A stretch of DNA of 64,000 nucleotides from Natronohydrobacter sp. (GTDB lineage Bacteria; Pseudomonadota; Alphaproteobacteria; Rhodobacterales; Rhodobacteraceae). Each line of letters opens with the position of its first letter. Within the stretch, counting starts at the first letter, position 1. Below, one piece after another: positions 25,461 through 34,268 of the stretch. The notes beneath the pieces are model-generated. The model ran no database searches, was not told the origin of the DNA, and saw only the letters and a list, made by a program, of their open reading frames with translations. Where the stretch lies: assembly GCA_020832585.1 (NCBI GenBank), contig JAFIEL010000001.1, positions 34,711-98,710 of the forward strand, written 5' to 3'. The translations under genes were made by a program, and so were the position numbers.

Positions 25461-26696
25461 ATGAAAAAGACCCTCGCATTGCTGGCCAGCACCAGCCTGA
25501 TTTCCGTCGGTTCATCCGCATTTGCGGTTGATCTTGAAGTGACGCATTGGTGGACATCGGGCGGCGAAGCCGCCGCCGTCGCCGAATTTGCGCGCCTGTT
25601 CAATGAGAAAACAGAGCACAACTGGGTTGATGGCGCGATTGCCGGGTCCGGCGGCACAGCGCGGCCCATCATGATCGGGCGCATCACCGGCGGTGATCCG
25701 ATGGGTGCCACGCAGTTCAACCACGGGCGGCAGGCCGAAGAGCTGGTCGAGGCCGGGTTGATGCTCGACCTGACCGATCTGGCAGAGGCCGAGGGCTGGC
25801 GCGATTTCGTGAACCCGACCTCGCTTCTGGATAGCTGCACTCTGGATGGTCGGATCTATTGCGTGCCGATCAACATCCATTCGTGGCAATGGCTTTGGTT
25901 GAGCCATAAGGCCTATGAAGATGCGGGTGTCCCTGTCCCAACCAACTGGGATGAGTTCGTGGCCGCCGCGCCTGCGCTGGAAGAAGCCGGGAAAATCCCG
26001 CTCGCCGTTGGCCAGCAGCCTTGGCAATCCACTGGCGCTTTCGGCGTGATGTCCATCGCACTGGCCGGTCGTGAAGCGTGGGAAGCCGTGCATATCGACC
26101 AGAATGCCGAAGTCGCGGCCGGGCCGGACTATGCGCGCGTATTCGAAGCCGCCGCCAATGCGCGCAGTTTTGCCGCCCGCTCGAACGTGCAGGACTGGAA
26201 TCAGGCCACCAATCTGGTCATCACCGGTCAGGCCGGTGGGCAGATCATGGGCGACTGGGCACAGGGTGAATTTCAGGTGGCCGGGCTTGTCGCGGGCGAG
26301 GATTATTCCTGTCTGCCGGGTCTGGGTGTGAATGAAATCATCTCGACCGGGGGCGACGCTTTCTATTTCCCCAAGGTCAACAACCCCGAAGTCGAGGCCG
26401 CGCAGCTTGAACTCGCATCCCTGATGATCTCGAAAGAGGCGCAGGTTGCCTTCAACCTGAAGAAAGGCTCGCTGCCGGTGCGCGGCGATATCGATCTGCA
26501 AGCTGCCAATGACTGCATGCAAAAAGGCCTGGAAATTCTGGCAACCGGCGCGATCCTGCCCGATGCAAACCAGACATTCTCACCCGATACGCAGGGCCAG
26601 ATCGAGGATCTGATGGTCGAGTTCTGGAATGATCCGAACTTCTCGGCAGAAGAGGCGCAGCGCCTCTATGCCGAGATCATCGCCAACGCGGACTGA
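25461..26696 (+). CDS. Carbohydrate ABC transporter substrate-binding protein
   Basis: Exported binding protein of 411 residues with signal peptide MKKTLALLASTSLISVGSSAFA. The mature start VDLEVTHWWTSGGEAAAVAEF and the QFNHGRQAEELVEAG segment are typical of the glucose/mannose-type family 1 binding proteins. GGAGGAACGC precedes the ATG. First gene of the LacI-controlled operon; the GH43 enzyme downstream hints at a xylose- or arabinose-containing oligosaccharide, which is inference. A strong hairpin separates it from the first permease. Confidence 0.9.
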   Translation: MKKTLALLASTSLISVGSSAFAVDLEVTHWWTSGGEAAAVAEFARLFNEKTEHNWVDGAIAGSGGTARPIMIGRITGGDPMGATQFNHGRQAEELVEAGLMLDLTDLAEAEGWRDFVNPTSLLDSCTLDGRIYCVPINIHSWQWLWLSHKAYEDAGVPVPTNWDEFVAAAPALEEAGKIPLAVGQQPWQSTGAFGVMSIALAGREAWEAVHIDQNAEVAAGPDYARVFEAAANARSFAARSNVQDWNQATNLVITGQAGGQIMGDWAQGEFQVAGLVAGEDYSCLPGLGVNEIISTGGDAFYFPKVNNPEVEAAQLELASLMISKEAQVAFNLKKGSLPVRGDIDLQAANDCMQKGLEILATGAILPDANQTFSPDTQGQIEDLMVEFWNDPNFSAEEAQRLYAEIIANAD

Positions 26697-26708
26697 TCCG
26701 CAAGGCCG

Positions 26709-26734
26709 TGGCCCTTCGCTATAGCGAAGGGCCA
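26709..26734 (+). other. Intercistronic hairpin after the binding-protein gene
   Basis: Perfect 11-base arms TGGCCCTTCGC / GCGAAGGGCCA with loop TATA, 12 bases after the stop and 27 before the permease ATG. Position and form mirror the hairpin at 16146-16168 in the amino-sugar operon, suggesting the same differential-expression role. Confidence 0.7.
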
Positions 26735-26761
26735 TATTCCCCAGACAGACCGGAGGCCCTG

Positions 26762-27673
26762 ATGTCCCGCGCCAGAAGCGGCGGCGCTCATGCACGCCCG
26801 CCCATCCGAATGTTCAGAAACTTCTCGTCCAAACTCGCCGCCATCCCCATGGTTCTTGTGGGCCTTGGTGTCTTTGTTGGCGGTACGATCTGGACGATCG
26901 TTCATTCCTTCACCGACTCGCGCCTGTTGCCACGTCTGCGCTGGGTCGGGTTTGATCAGTATGAACGGCTCTGGAGCACGCGGCGCTGGCTGGTATCGAT
27001 CGAGAACCTTGCGGTCTATGGGATCGTGTCGCTGGTCCTGACCATGTGCCTGGGCTTTCTGCTGGCCGCCCTTCTGGACCGCAAGATCCGCTACGAAGAC
27101 ACGTTCCGCACGATCTTTCTTTACCCATTCGCACTGTCCTTCATCGTGACAGGTCTGGTCTGGCAATGGATCCTGAACCCGGAATTCGGCATCCAGTCGA
27201 TCATGCGGGGGCTGGGTTTCGCGAATTTCAACTTCGATCCGCTTTACAATCCTGATCTGGTCATCATCGGCTTGCTGATCGCCGGGCTGTGGCAAGGGAC
27301 AGGTCTGATCATGGTGATCATGCTGGCCGGTCTGCGCGGTATCGATGAGGATATCTGGAAAGCCACCCGCGTCGACGGAATCCCGGTCTGGAAGACCTAT
27401 GTCATCGTGATCATCCCTATGATGAAGCCGGTTTTCGTGACAGCGCTGGTGCTGGTCACAAGCGGGATCGTGAAGCTTTATGATCTGGTCGTGGCCATGA
27501 CGTCAGGTGGCCCCGGTATCGCGTCCGAAGTGCCTGCGAAATATGTCTATGACACGCTCTTCACCCGCCAGAACCTGGGGCAGGGCTTTGCCGCCTCGAC
27601 CATGATGCTGGTCACGGTCGCGATCATTCTCATCCCTTGGGCCTATATGCAATTCCGGGAGAAGCGCCAATGA
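26762..27673 (+). CDS. Carbohydrate ABC transporter permease (MalF type)
   Basis: Inner-membrane subunit of 303 residues with about six transmembrane helices and the coupling loop KATRVDGIPVWKTYVIVIIPMM. The ATG at 26762 follows CCGGAGGCCC; the longer ORF start at 26708 would overlap the hairpin and is rejected. It ends in an ATGA overlap with the second permease, and both pair with the ATPase at 28598. Confidence 0.9.
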   Translation: MSRARSGGAHARPPIRMFRNFSSKLAAIPMVLVGLGVFVGGTIWTIVHSFTDSRLLPRLRWVGFDQYERLWSTRRWLVSIENLAVYGIVSLVLTMCLGFLLAALLDRKIRYEDTFRTIFLYPFALSFIVTGLVWQWILNPEFGIQSIMRGLGFANFNFDPLYNPDLVIIGLLIAGLWQGTGLIMVIMLAGLRGIDEDIWKATRVDGIPVWKTYVIVIIPMMKPVFVTALVLVTSGIVKLYDLVVAMTSGGPGIASEVPAKYVYDTLFTRQNLGQGFAASTMMLVTVAIILIPWAYMQFREKRQ

Positions 27674-28593
27674 GTGCCACCGAAATCACCACGGCCACCA
27701 GAAACGCCAGCGCTGTCGCCCCGCGCGGGGCCAAGCCGAAAAACCCCTTCGCGCCGCGCAATATCATGCTCTATGGCACACTGATCATCTTCAGTATCTA
27801 CTACCTGTTGCCGCTCTATGTGATGCTTGTGACATCGCTGAAGGGCATGGCGGAAATCCGGGTTGGCAATGTGTTCTCGCCCCCGGTCGAGATCACCTTC
27901 CAGCCCTGGGTCAAGGCATGGTCTGAAGCCTGCACCGGGATCAATTGCGACGGGTTGTCGCGCGGGTTCTGGAATTCGGTGCGTATCCTGATCCCGTCGC
28001 TGATCTTGTCCGTGTCGGTTGCAGCGCTGACCGGCTACGTTCTGGCCTGCTGGCGCTTCAAGGGGTCGGAAATCTTCTTCGGCATCCTTCTGCTGGGTGC
28101 GTTCATTCCCTATCAGGTGCTCTTGTATCCGCTGGTGATCATCTTGCGCGAATTGGGGCTGTTCGGGTCGCTCTGGGGGCTGGTGCTGGTGCATACGGTC
28201 TTTGCCATGCCGATCAACGTGCTGTTGTTCCGAAACTATTTCGTCGCGCTGCCCGAAGAGCTGTTCAAGGCCGCGCGCGTCGATGGCGCAGGCTTCTGGG
28301 GGATCTTCTTTCGCATCGTGGTCCCGATGTCACTGCCGATCTTCGTGGTATCCGGCATCATACAGGTCACGGGCATCTGGAACGATTTCCTGTTCGGGGT
28401 CGTCTACACGCGACCCGAGAATTATCCGATGACCGTGCAGCTGAACAATATCGTCAATTCGGTGCAGGGCGTGAAGGAATACAATGTCAACATGGCGGCC
28501 ACGTTGCTGACGGGGTTGGTGCCGCTGGTGGTGTATTTCTTCTCTGGCAGGTTATTCGTTCGCGGCATTGCTGCCGGCGCAGTCAAGGGCTGA
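27670..28593 (+). CDS. Carbohydrate ABC transporter permease (MalG type)
   Basis: Second permease, 307 residues from the ATGA-overlap start. A basic, proline-rich cytoplasmic N-terminus of about 35 residues precedes the first membrane helix. The coupling loop is KAARVDGAGFWGIFFRIVVPMSLP and the C-terminus GRLFVRGIAAGAVKG is typical of the family. The loop after the second helix (EACTGINCDGLSRGF) is longer than in MalG proper, a feature of glucose/mannose-type systems. Confidence 0.9.
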   Translation: MSATEITTATRNASAVAPRGAKPKNPFAPRNIMLYGTLIIFSIYYLLPLYVMLVTSLKGMAEIRVGNVFSPPVEITFQPWVKAWSEACTGINCDGLSRGFWNSVRILIPSLILSVSVAALTGYVLACWRFKGSEIFFGILLLGAFIPYQVLLYPLVIILRELGLFGSLWGLVLVHTVFAMPINVLLFRNYFVALPEELFKAARVDGAGFWGIFFRIVVPMSLPIFVVSGIIQVTGIWNDFLFGVVYTRPENYPMTVQLNNIVNSVQGVKEYNVNMAATLLTGLVPLVVYFFSGRLFVRGIAAGAVKG

Positions 28594-28597
28594 GGGC

Positions 28598-29683
28598 ATG
28601 ACACATTCAATCGAAATCAAGGAACTGAAACTCAGCTTCGGCGCTGTGACCGTGCTGGAAGACCTGAACCTGCAGGTCGGGCAGGGCGAGTTTCTCGTGC
28701 TGCTTGGGTCGTCCGGTTGCGGGAAATCCACGCTTCTGAACTGCATCGCGGGGCTATTGGACATCACCGATGGCGAGATTCACATTCAGGGCCGCAATGT
28801 GACCTGGGAAGAACCGTCGCAACGCGGGATTGGCATGGTGTTCCAATCCTATGCGCTTTACCCGCAGATGACGGTCGAGGGGAATCTGACTTTCGGTCTG
28901 AAAAACGCGCGCGTCCCCAAGGACGAGATTGCAAAGCGCATCGCGCGTGCTGCAGAAGTCTTGCAGATCGAACCGCTTCTGAAACGCAAGCCCGGCGCGC
29001 TGTCGGGCGGGCAGCGTCAGCGGGTTGCCATTGGCCGGGCGCTGGTGCGCGATGTGGATGTGTTTCTGTTCGATGAACCGCTCTCGAACCTTGATGCAAA
29101 ACTGCGTGCCGATCTGCGCGTTGAAATCAAGCGCCTGCACCAGACGCTGAAAAACACCATGATCTATGTGACCCATGATCAGGTCGAGGCGATGACCCTC
29201 GCGGACCGCATCGCGATCATGAAGGGCGGGCAGATCATGCAGCTTGCACCGCCCTCGGAAATCTACAACCGGCCTGTGAATAAATATGTCGCAGGCTTCA
29301 TCGGCTCGCCTGCGATGAATTTCATGGAAGGCCAGCTTGATAGCACCGCGCAGCGTTTCGACACCGGGCGCGGGCTGGACTTTTCCGTGCAGGGCTATGA
29401 GTTTGCCAGCGCCCCCACATCCGGCCCGGTCTGGCTGGGACTGCGGCCCGAGCATATTCAATCGGGCCGCTGGGCCGAGGGCCAGCCCGTGCAATTGGAG
29501 GCTCTCGTCGATATGGTCGAGCCGATGGGGTCCGATACGCAGGTCTGGGCCAAGGTGAACGGGCAGGATTTGCGCTTCCGCATGGATGGGCAGGAAGCGG
29601 TGGCGATTGGTGATCGTATGCCCATCGGGTTCGACCCGGCGCGGCTGTCGCTTTTTGACAAGACAACAGAAAAACGGCTCTGA
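28598..29683 (+). CDS. Carbohydrate ABC transporter ATP-binding protein (MalK/UgpC type)
   Basis: ATPase of 361 residues with Walker A GSSGCGKST, signature [14 protein letters not shown], Walker B VFLFDEP, H-loop YVTHDQ and a C-terminal TOBE/OB domain from about residue 235. GAGGGC precedes the ATG at 28598, five bases after the permease stop; the ORF start at 28568 is inside the permease gene and is rejected. It is a close paralogue in layout of the ATPase at 19014. Confidence 0.92.
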   Translation: MTHSIEIKELKLSFGAVTVLEDLNLQVGQGEFLVLLGSSGCGKSTLLNCIAGLLDITDGEIHIQGRNVTWEEPSQRGIGMVFQSYALYPQMTVEGNLTFGLKNARVPKDEIAKRIARAAEVLQIEPLLKRKPGALSGGQRQRVAIGRALVRDVDVFLFDEPLSNLDAKLRADLRVEIKRLHQTLKNTMIYVTHDQVEAMTLADRIAIMKGGQIMQLAPPSEIYNRPVNKYVAGFIGSPAMNFMEGQLDSTAQRFDTGRGLDFSVQGYEFASAPTSGPVWLGLRPEHIQSGRWAEGQPVQLEALVDMVEPMGSDTQVWAKVNGQDLRFRMDGQEAVAIGDRMPIGFDPARLSLFDKTTEKRL

Positions 29684-29716
29684 CAGAGCCACAACCAAAC
29701 TCGAAAGGGTCGCAGG

Positions 29717-30466
29717 ATGGATGTTTCATTCCAGCTTTATTCCGCACGCAACTTCACCCCGTGGGAGGGCGTGCTCGATCTTCTCGCCGCAAATGGCTAC
29801 ACACAGGTCGAGGGCTTCGGCGGCGTCTATCAGGACGCGCCTGCCTTTCGCGCGGCACTTGATGCGCGCGGCCTGTCTATGCCGTCGGGGCATTTCTTCC
29901 CGCTGGCCAGTTTCGAGGAGGATTTCGACAAGACCATCGCGGCAGCCAAAGCTTTGGGCATGACGCAGCTTTACTGCCCTGCCCCTGATGATGCCTATCG
30001 CGAAGGCGCGGATGCGGGCGCTTGGCGCGATCTGGCTGCGCGGCTGGAGGTGGCCGCCAAGCGCGTGCAGGATGCCGGGTTGCGTTTTGGCTGGCACAAC
30101 CATCATTGGGAGTTCATGGCATTGCCAACGGGCGAAACCCCGATGACGCTGCTGCTGGAAGGTGCGCCATCGATGGAATGGGAAGCCGATATTGCCTGGA
30201 TCGTGCGGGGGGGTGGTGATCCGCTGGCATGGATCGCGGATCATGCGGGCCGCATCACGGCGGCGCATGTGAAAGACATCGCTCCCGAAGGTGAATGCGC
30301 GGACGAGGATGGATGGGCCGATGTGGGCTGCGGCGTCATGGACTGGCCCGCGATCACAGCCGCGCTGCATGGCGCGGGCGTCAGCCTGTTCGTGATGGAG
30401 CATGACAACCCCAACGATCTGGAGCGTTTCGCGCGCCGGTCGATCACCAATTTCCGTACGTTCTGA
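29717..30466 (+). CDS. Sugar phosphate isomerase/epimerase, xylose-isomerase-like TIM barrel (first copy)
   Basis: Protein of 249 residues in the AP_endonuc_2 TIM-barrel family, which binds a divalent metal through Glu, Asp, His and Glu. Visible ligand regions are GWHNHHWEF, MEWEADIAW, AAHVKDI and FVMEHDN. There is no signal peptide, so it acts in the cytoplasm. Members epimerise sugars or cleave 3-keto-glycosides, often next to Gfo/Idh oxidoreductases, as here. Ten bases separate it from the oxidoreductase gene. The exact substrate is unknown. Confidence 0.82.
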   Translation: MDVSFQLYSARNFTPWEGVLDLLAANGYTQVEGFGGVYQDAPAFRAALDARGLSMPSGHFFPLASFEEDFDKTIAAAKALGMTQLYCPAPDDAYREGADAGAWRDLAARLEVAAKRVQDAGLRFGWHNHHWEFMALPTGETPMTLLLEGAPSMEWEADIAWIVRGGGDPLAWIADHAGRITAAHVKDIAPEGECADEDGWADVGCGVMDWPAITAALHGAGVSLFVMEHDNPNDLERFARRSITNFRTF

Positions 30467-30475
30467 GAGGGCGAC

Positions 30476-31597
30476 ATGAGCAAGACACTTGGAGTTGGCA
30501 TCCTCGGATGCGGTAATATCTCGGCGGCCTATATGCGCCTTGCGCCGCTGTTTCGCGGCATCGAGATACGCGCCTGTGCGGACCTGAACCTTGACGCCGC
30601 ACAGGCGCGCGCGACGGAATTCGGCTTGCGCGCGGAATCGGTAGAGGGGCTGCTGGGCGCCGACGATATCGACATCATCGTGAACCTGACCGTGCCTGCC
30701 GCGCATTTCGCCGTCTCGATGCAATGCCTTGAGGCAGGCAAGCATGTCTATTCCGAAAAGCCCTTCGTGCTGTCGCTGGAAGAGGGGCAGAAGCTGGCCG
30801 CCAAGGCCGCTGAAAAGGGTCTGCGCGTGGGGTCCGCGCCCGACACATTCATGGGCGGTGCGCATCAGCTTGCGCGGCACCTGATTGATGAGGGCCGCTT
30901 GGGCAAGATCAGTTCCGGCACCTGTTTCGTGCAAAGCCCCGGCATGGAAATGTGGCACCCCAACCCCGATTTCTTCTTCCAGCCGGGTGGCGGACCGATC
31001 CTTGATCTTGGCCCCTACTATATCTCGAACCTTGTCCAGCTTCTGGGACCAGTCAAACGCGTGACGGCGATGAGCATGAGCGCGCAAGCCGAGCGCACCA
31101 TCACCTCGCAACCGCGCTATGGCGAGAAAATTCCGGTCGGCACGCCCACCACCATCCATGCGATCCTGCAATTCCAGTCCGGTGCGCAAGTCACCTATTG
31201 CGCGAGTTGGGATGTCTGGCAGCATGGCCATTCCCCGATGGAGCTGTACGGCGCGACAGGCACGTTGCATGTGCCGGACCCGAATTTCTTCGGCGGTGAA
31301 GTGAGGATGACGCAAAAGGCGGCCTTCACCAGTGCGGGCGTGGCGTGGGATCACCCGTTTGGCCGTGCCAATGACGGGGTGAATGCCAATTATCGCGCCG
31401 CCGGGCTGGCCGATATGGCGCTGGCGATCACCGAGGGGCGCGCGCATCGCTGCAGCCTGGAATTCGCGCTGCATGTGGTTGATGTGATGACTTCGATCCT
31501 GCGCGCGGGCGAAACCGGGCAGGTGCTGGAGATTGCGACGACATGCGATCGCCCCGAAGCCCTGTCGCCAGAGGCTGCGAAAGGATTGCTGGCATGA
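30476..31597 (+). CDS. Gfo/Idh/MocA family oxidoreductase (first copy in LacI operon)
   Basis: NAD(P)-dependent oxidoreductase of 373 residues with GCGNIS at 11-16, EKP at 94-96 and the C-terminal domain containing PILDLGPYYISNL, where a Tyr occupies the position of the common catalytic His of the DxGxH motif. Such enzymes oxidise sugar hydroxyls, often at C3. GAGAGGGCGAC precedes the ATG. It overlaps the aldo/keto reductase gene by ATGA. It probably acts with the TIM-barrel protein upstream on the imported glycoside. Confidence 0.88.
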   Translation: MSKTLGVGILGCGNISAAYMRLAPLFRGIEIRACADLNLDAAQARATEFGLRAESVEGLLGADDIDIIVNLTVPAAHFAVSMQCLEAGKHVYSEKPFVLSLEEGQKLAAKAAEKGLRVGSAPDTFMGGAHQLARHLIDEGRLGKISSGTCFVQSPGMEMWHPNPDFFFQPGGGPILDLGPYYISNLVQLLGPVKRVTAMSMSAQAERTITSQPRYGEKIPVGTPTTIHAILQFQSGAQVTYCASWDVWQHGHSPMELYGATGTLHVPDPNFFGGEVRMTQKAAFTSAGVAWDHPFGRANDGVNANYRAAGLADMALAITEGRAHRCSLEFALHVVDVMTSILRAGETGQVLEIATTCDRPEALSPEAAKGLLA

Positions 31598-32637
31598 GCG
31601 ATTATCGCGCGGCAGATGATCGTTATGAACGGATGCAGTATCGCCGCTGCGGGGCCTCTGGCCTGCTGTTGCCTGCGATCTCGTTGGGGCTGTGGCACAA
31701 TTTCGGCGATGACACACCGCATGAGCTGAAACGCAGCATCTGCCGCACGGCCTTTGACCACGGCATCACGCATTTCGACCTGGCCAACAATTACGGCCCG
31801 GAACCGGGTGCGGCAGAAGCCGCGTTTGGCGAGATCCTGCGCAATGATTTCGCACCCTACCGGGATGAATTGGTGATTTCCACCAAGGCAGGCTATCGCA
31901 TGTGGCCCGGCCCTTACGGCGAATGGGGCAGCCGGAAATATCTGGTCTCGTCCTGCGATGCCTCGCTCAAACGCATGGGGCTGGACTATGTCGATATCTT
32001 CTATTCGCATCGGTTCGACCCCGACACACCGCTTGAGGAAACCATGGCGGCGCTCGATTTCATCGTGCGCTCAGGGCGCGCGCATTATGTCGGCATTTCC
32101 AGCTACAATTCCGCCCGCACACGGCAGGCGGCGGCGATCCTGCGCGAGCTTGGTACGCCCTGCATCATCCACCAGCCCAGCTACAACATCCTGAATCGCT
32201 GGATCGAACATGACGGGCTGAAGGACACGCTGCAGGAACTGGGCATCGGGTCCATCGCCTTCACGCCGCTGGCACAGGGGATGCTGTCCACGAAATATCT
32301 GAACAGCATTCCAGACGGCAGCCGCGCGACGCAGGGAAAATCACTGGCGCGCGAGATGATCACCCCGCAAGCGATCGAGAGCATCCGCGCGCTCAATGAC
32401 ATCGCTGCCGCGCGCGGGCAGACGCTGGCGCAGATGGCGCTTGCCTGGGTGCTGCGCAATGGCGGGATCACGACGGCGCTGATCGGGGCGTCGCGTCCCG
32501 AACAGGTGGTCGATTGCGTGGGCACCATCGACAATCTGGATTTCACCCCCGAGGAACTGGCCGAAATCGACCGCTGTGCAGCCGAGGAGGATATCAACCT
32601 CTGGGCCAGATCGTCGCAGGAAAGCGCGCCCGAATGA
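31594..32637 (+). CDS. Aldo/keto reductase, YghZ (L-glyceraldehyde-3-P reductase) subfamily
   Basis: NADPH-dependent reductase of 347 residues with a TIM-barrel fold. Family segments include HFDLANNYGPEPGAAE (catalytic Asp and Tyr), STKAGYRMWPGPYGEWGSRKYL with the catalytic Lys, and YSHRFDPDTPLEETM with the His. The YghZ/AKR14 group reduces small aldehydes; in this operon it may reduce a sugar aldehyde or keto sugar. The start uses the ATGA overlap with the preceding gene and the end overlaps the GH43 gene by ATGA. Confidence 0.9.
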   Translation: MSDYRAADDRYERMQYRRCGASGLLLPAISLGLWHNFGDDTPHELKRSICRTAFDHGITHFDLANNYGPEPGAAEAAFGEILRNDFAPYRDELVISTKAGYRMWPGPYGEWGSRKYLVSSCDASLKRMGLDYVDIFYSHRFDPDTPLEETMAALDFIVRSGRAHYVGISSYNSARTRQAAAILRELGTPCIIHQPSYNILNRWIEHDGLKDTLQELGIGSIAFTPLAQGMLSTKYLNSIPDGSRATQGKSLAREMITPQAIESIRALNDIAAARGQTLAQMALAWVLRNGGITTALIGASRPEQVVDCVGTIDNLDFTPEELAEIDRCAAEEDINLWARSSQESAPE

Positions 32638-34235
32638 TCCGCAATCCGATCCTTCCGGGGTTCAACCCGGACCCCTCTATCTGCCGGGTGGGTGATGACT
32701 ATTTCATCGCCACCTCGACCTTCGAGTGGTTCCCCGGCGTGCAGATCCACCGCTCACGCGATCTGGTGAACTGGGACTTGGCCTGTCGTCCGTTAACCCG
32801 CGCCCGCCAGTTGGACATGCGCGGAAATCCCGACAGTTGCGGCGTCTGGGCACCATGCCTGTCGCACGCCGACGGCCTGTTCTGGCTGGTCTATACGGAT
32901 GTCAAACGCTTCGATGGCAATTTCAAGGATGCCCATAACTACATTGTCACGGCCCCGGCTATCGAGGGGCCGTGGTCTGATCCGATTTACGTCAATTCCT
33001 CGGGCTTCGACCCGTCGCTGTTTCATGATGACGATGGCCGAAAATGGTTCCTCAACATGCAATGGAACCATCGCGGGCGCTCGTTGGGTGGACAGCCGAA
33101 AAGCCCGGCCTTTGACGGCATCCTGCTGCAGGAATGGCACCCGGAACGCGGCCTGACCGGTCCTGTGCGCAACATCTTTGCCGGATCACCCCTCGGGCTG
33201 GTCGAAGGGCCGCATCTGTTCAAGCGCAAGGGTTGGTATTACCTGACGACGGCCGAGGGCGGCACAGGCTACGGCCATGCTGTGACCATGGCGCGCGCGC
33301 GGCAGATCGAAGGGCCGTATGAAATGCATCCGCAAACGCATCTGATCACGTCCAAAGACCATCCCGACGCGCCCTTGCAGCGTGCGGGTCATGGCCAGAT
33401 CGTCGAGACGCCTTCGGGCGAGGTCTATCACACCCATCTGTGTTCGCGCCCCCTGCCCGGCCGGTTCTCGCCGCTGGGGCGGGAAACGGCGATCCAGAAA
33501 TGTGTCTGGGGGGATGATGACTGGCTGTATCTGGAACATGGCAGTGCGGTGCCTGCGCTGGATGTGCCTGCCCCCATGCCCGCCGCGCCGCGCGCTGTGG
33601 CCCCTGTAGAGCGGGTGTTCGACAGCCCCGATCTGCCGCCGGAATTCCAATGGCTCCGCACCCCCCACCCCGAACGCCTGTTCACCTTGGGCGATGACGG
33701 GCTGGTGCTGCATGGGCGCGAGAGTGTCGGAAGCTGGTTCGAACAGGCACTGGTCGCGCGCAGGCAGGAACATCTGCAATACCGCGCGGAAACGGAATTG
33801 ACCGTTTTCGAGCCTGAAACCTATCAACAGGCCGCAGGGCTTGCGACCTATTACAACCGGCACAAGTTCCATTTCGCGGCTGTGACATGGGACGAGGCCC
33901 TTGGCCGCTGCCTGACGATCCTGTCCTGTCCCGGCGACTGGCCCGACGGGGCGCTGCACTGGCCCTGCGACCCGGTCGCGCTGGCCCCCGGCCCGATCTG
34001 GCTGGCGGTCAAGGTCAGCCGTTCGGTGCAGCAATTCTACTGGCATCAGGGCGGCGACTGGCAGGCGCTTGGCCCGGCGCTGGATGCCGCCGTCATCTCG
34101 GACGAAGGCGGGCGCGGAGAGCATGGCTCTTTCACCGGGGCCTTCGTGGGGATGCTGGCTTTTGACATCACCGGGCAAGCCCGCCCCGCCCGGTTTCGCA
34201 GCTTCGACTATCTGCCCAAAGCCGACCCTGTCTGA
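32634..34235 (+). CDS. Glycoside hydrolase family 43 (subfamily 11-like) beta-xylosidase/arabinofuranosidase
   Basis: Intracellular hydrolase of 533 residues. The five-bladed beta-propeller has the GH43 triad: Asp13 as general base (GFNPDPS), Asp126 (SSGFDPSLF) and Glu191 as general acid (LVEGPHLF). A C-terminal beta-sandwich (GH43_C2, from about 330) completes the XynB-type architecture. There is no signal peptide, so it hydrolyses imported oligosaccharides such as xylobiose or arabinosyl-xylosides. It overlaps the aldo/keto reductase gene by ATGA. Xylosidase versus arabinofuranosidase cannot be decided from sequence. Confidence 0.92.
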   Translation: MIRNPILPGFNPDPSICRVGDDYFIATSTFEWFPGVQIHRSRDLVNWDLACRPLTRARQLDMRGNPDSCGVWAPCLSHADGLFWLVYTDVKRFDGNFKDAHNYIVTAPAIEGPWSDPIYVNSSGFDPSLFHDDDGRKWFLNMQWNHRGRSLGGQPKSPAFDGILLQEWHPERGLTGPVRNIFAGSPLGLVEGPHLFKRKGWYYLTTAEGGTGYGHAVTMARARQIEGPYEMHPQTHLITSKDHPDAPLQRAGHGQIVETPSGEVYHTHLCSRPLPGRFSPLGRETAIQKCVWGDDDWLYLEHGSAVPALDVPAPMPAAPRAVAPVERVFDSPDLPPEFQWLRTPHPERLFTLGDDGLVLHGRESVGSWFEQALVARRQEHLQYRAETELTVFEPETYQQAAGLATYYNRHKFHFAAVTWDEALGRCLTILSCPGDWPDGALHWPCDPVALAPGPIWLAVKVSRSVQQFYWHQGGDWQALGPALDAAVISDEGGRGEHGSFTGAFVGMLAFDITGQARPARFRSFDYLPKADPV

Positions 34236-34268
34236 CGGGTCGGAAAACGACAACAGGAAGAGACGACC

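Noticed and set aside
29726-31717. 663-residue minus-strand ORF opposite the sugar operon
   Set aside because: Antisense shadow spanning two real genes; composition is His/Arg/Ala-rich and matches no family.
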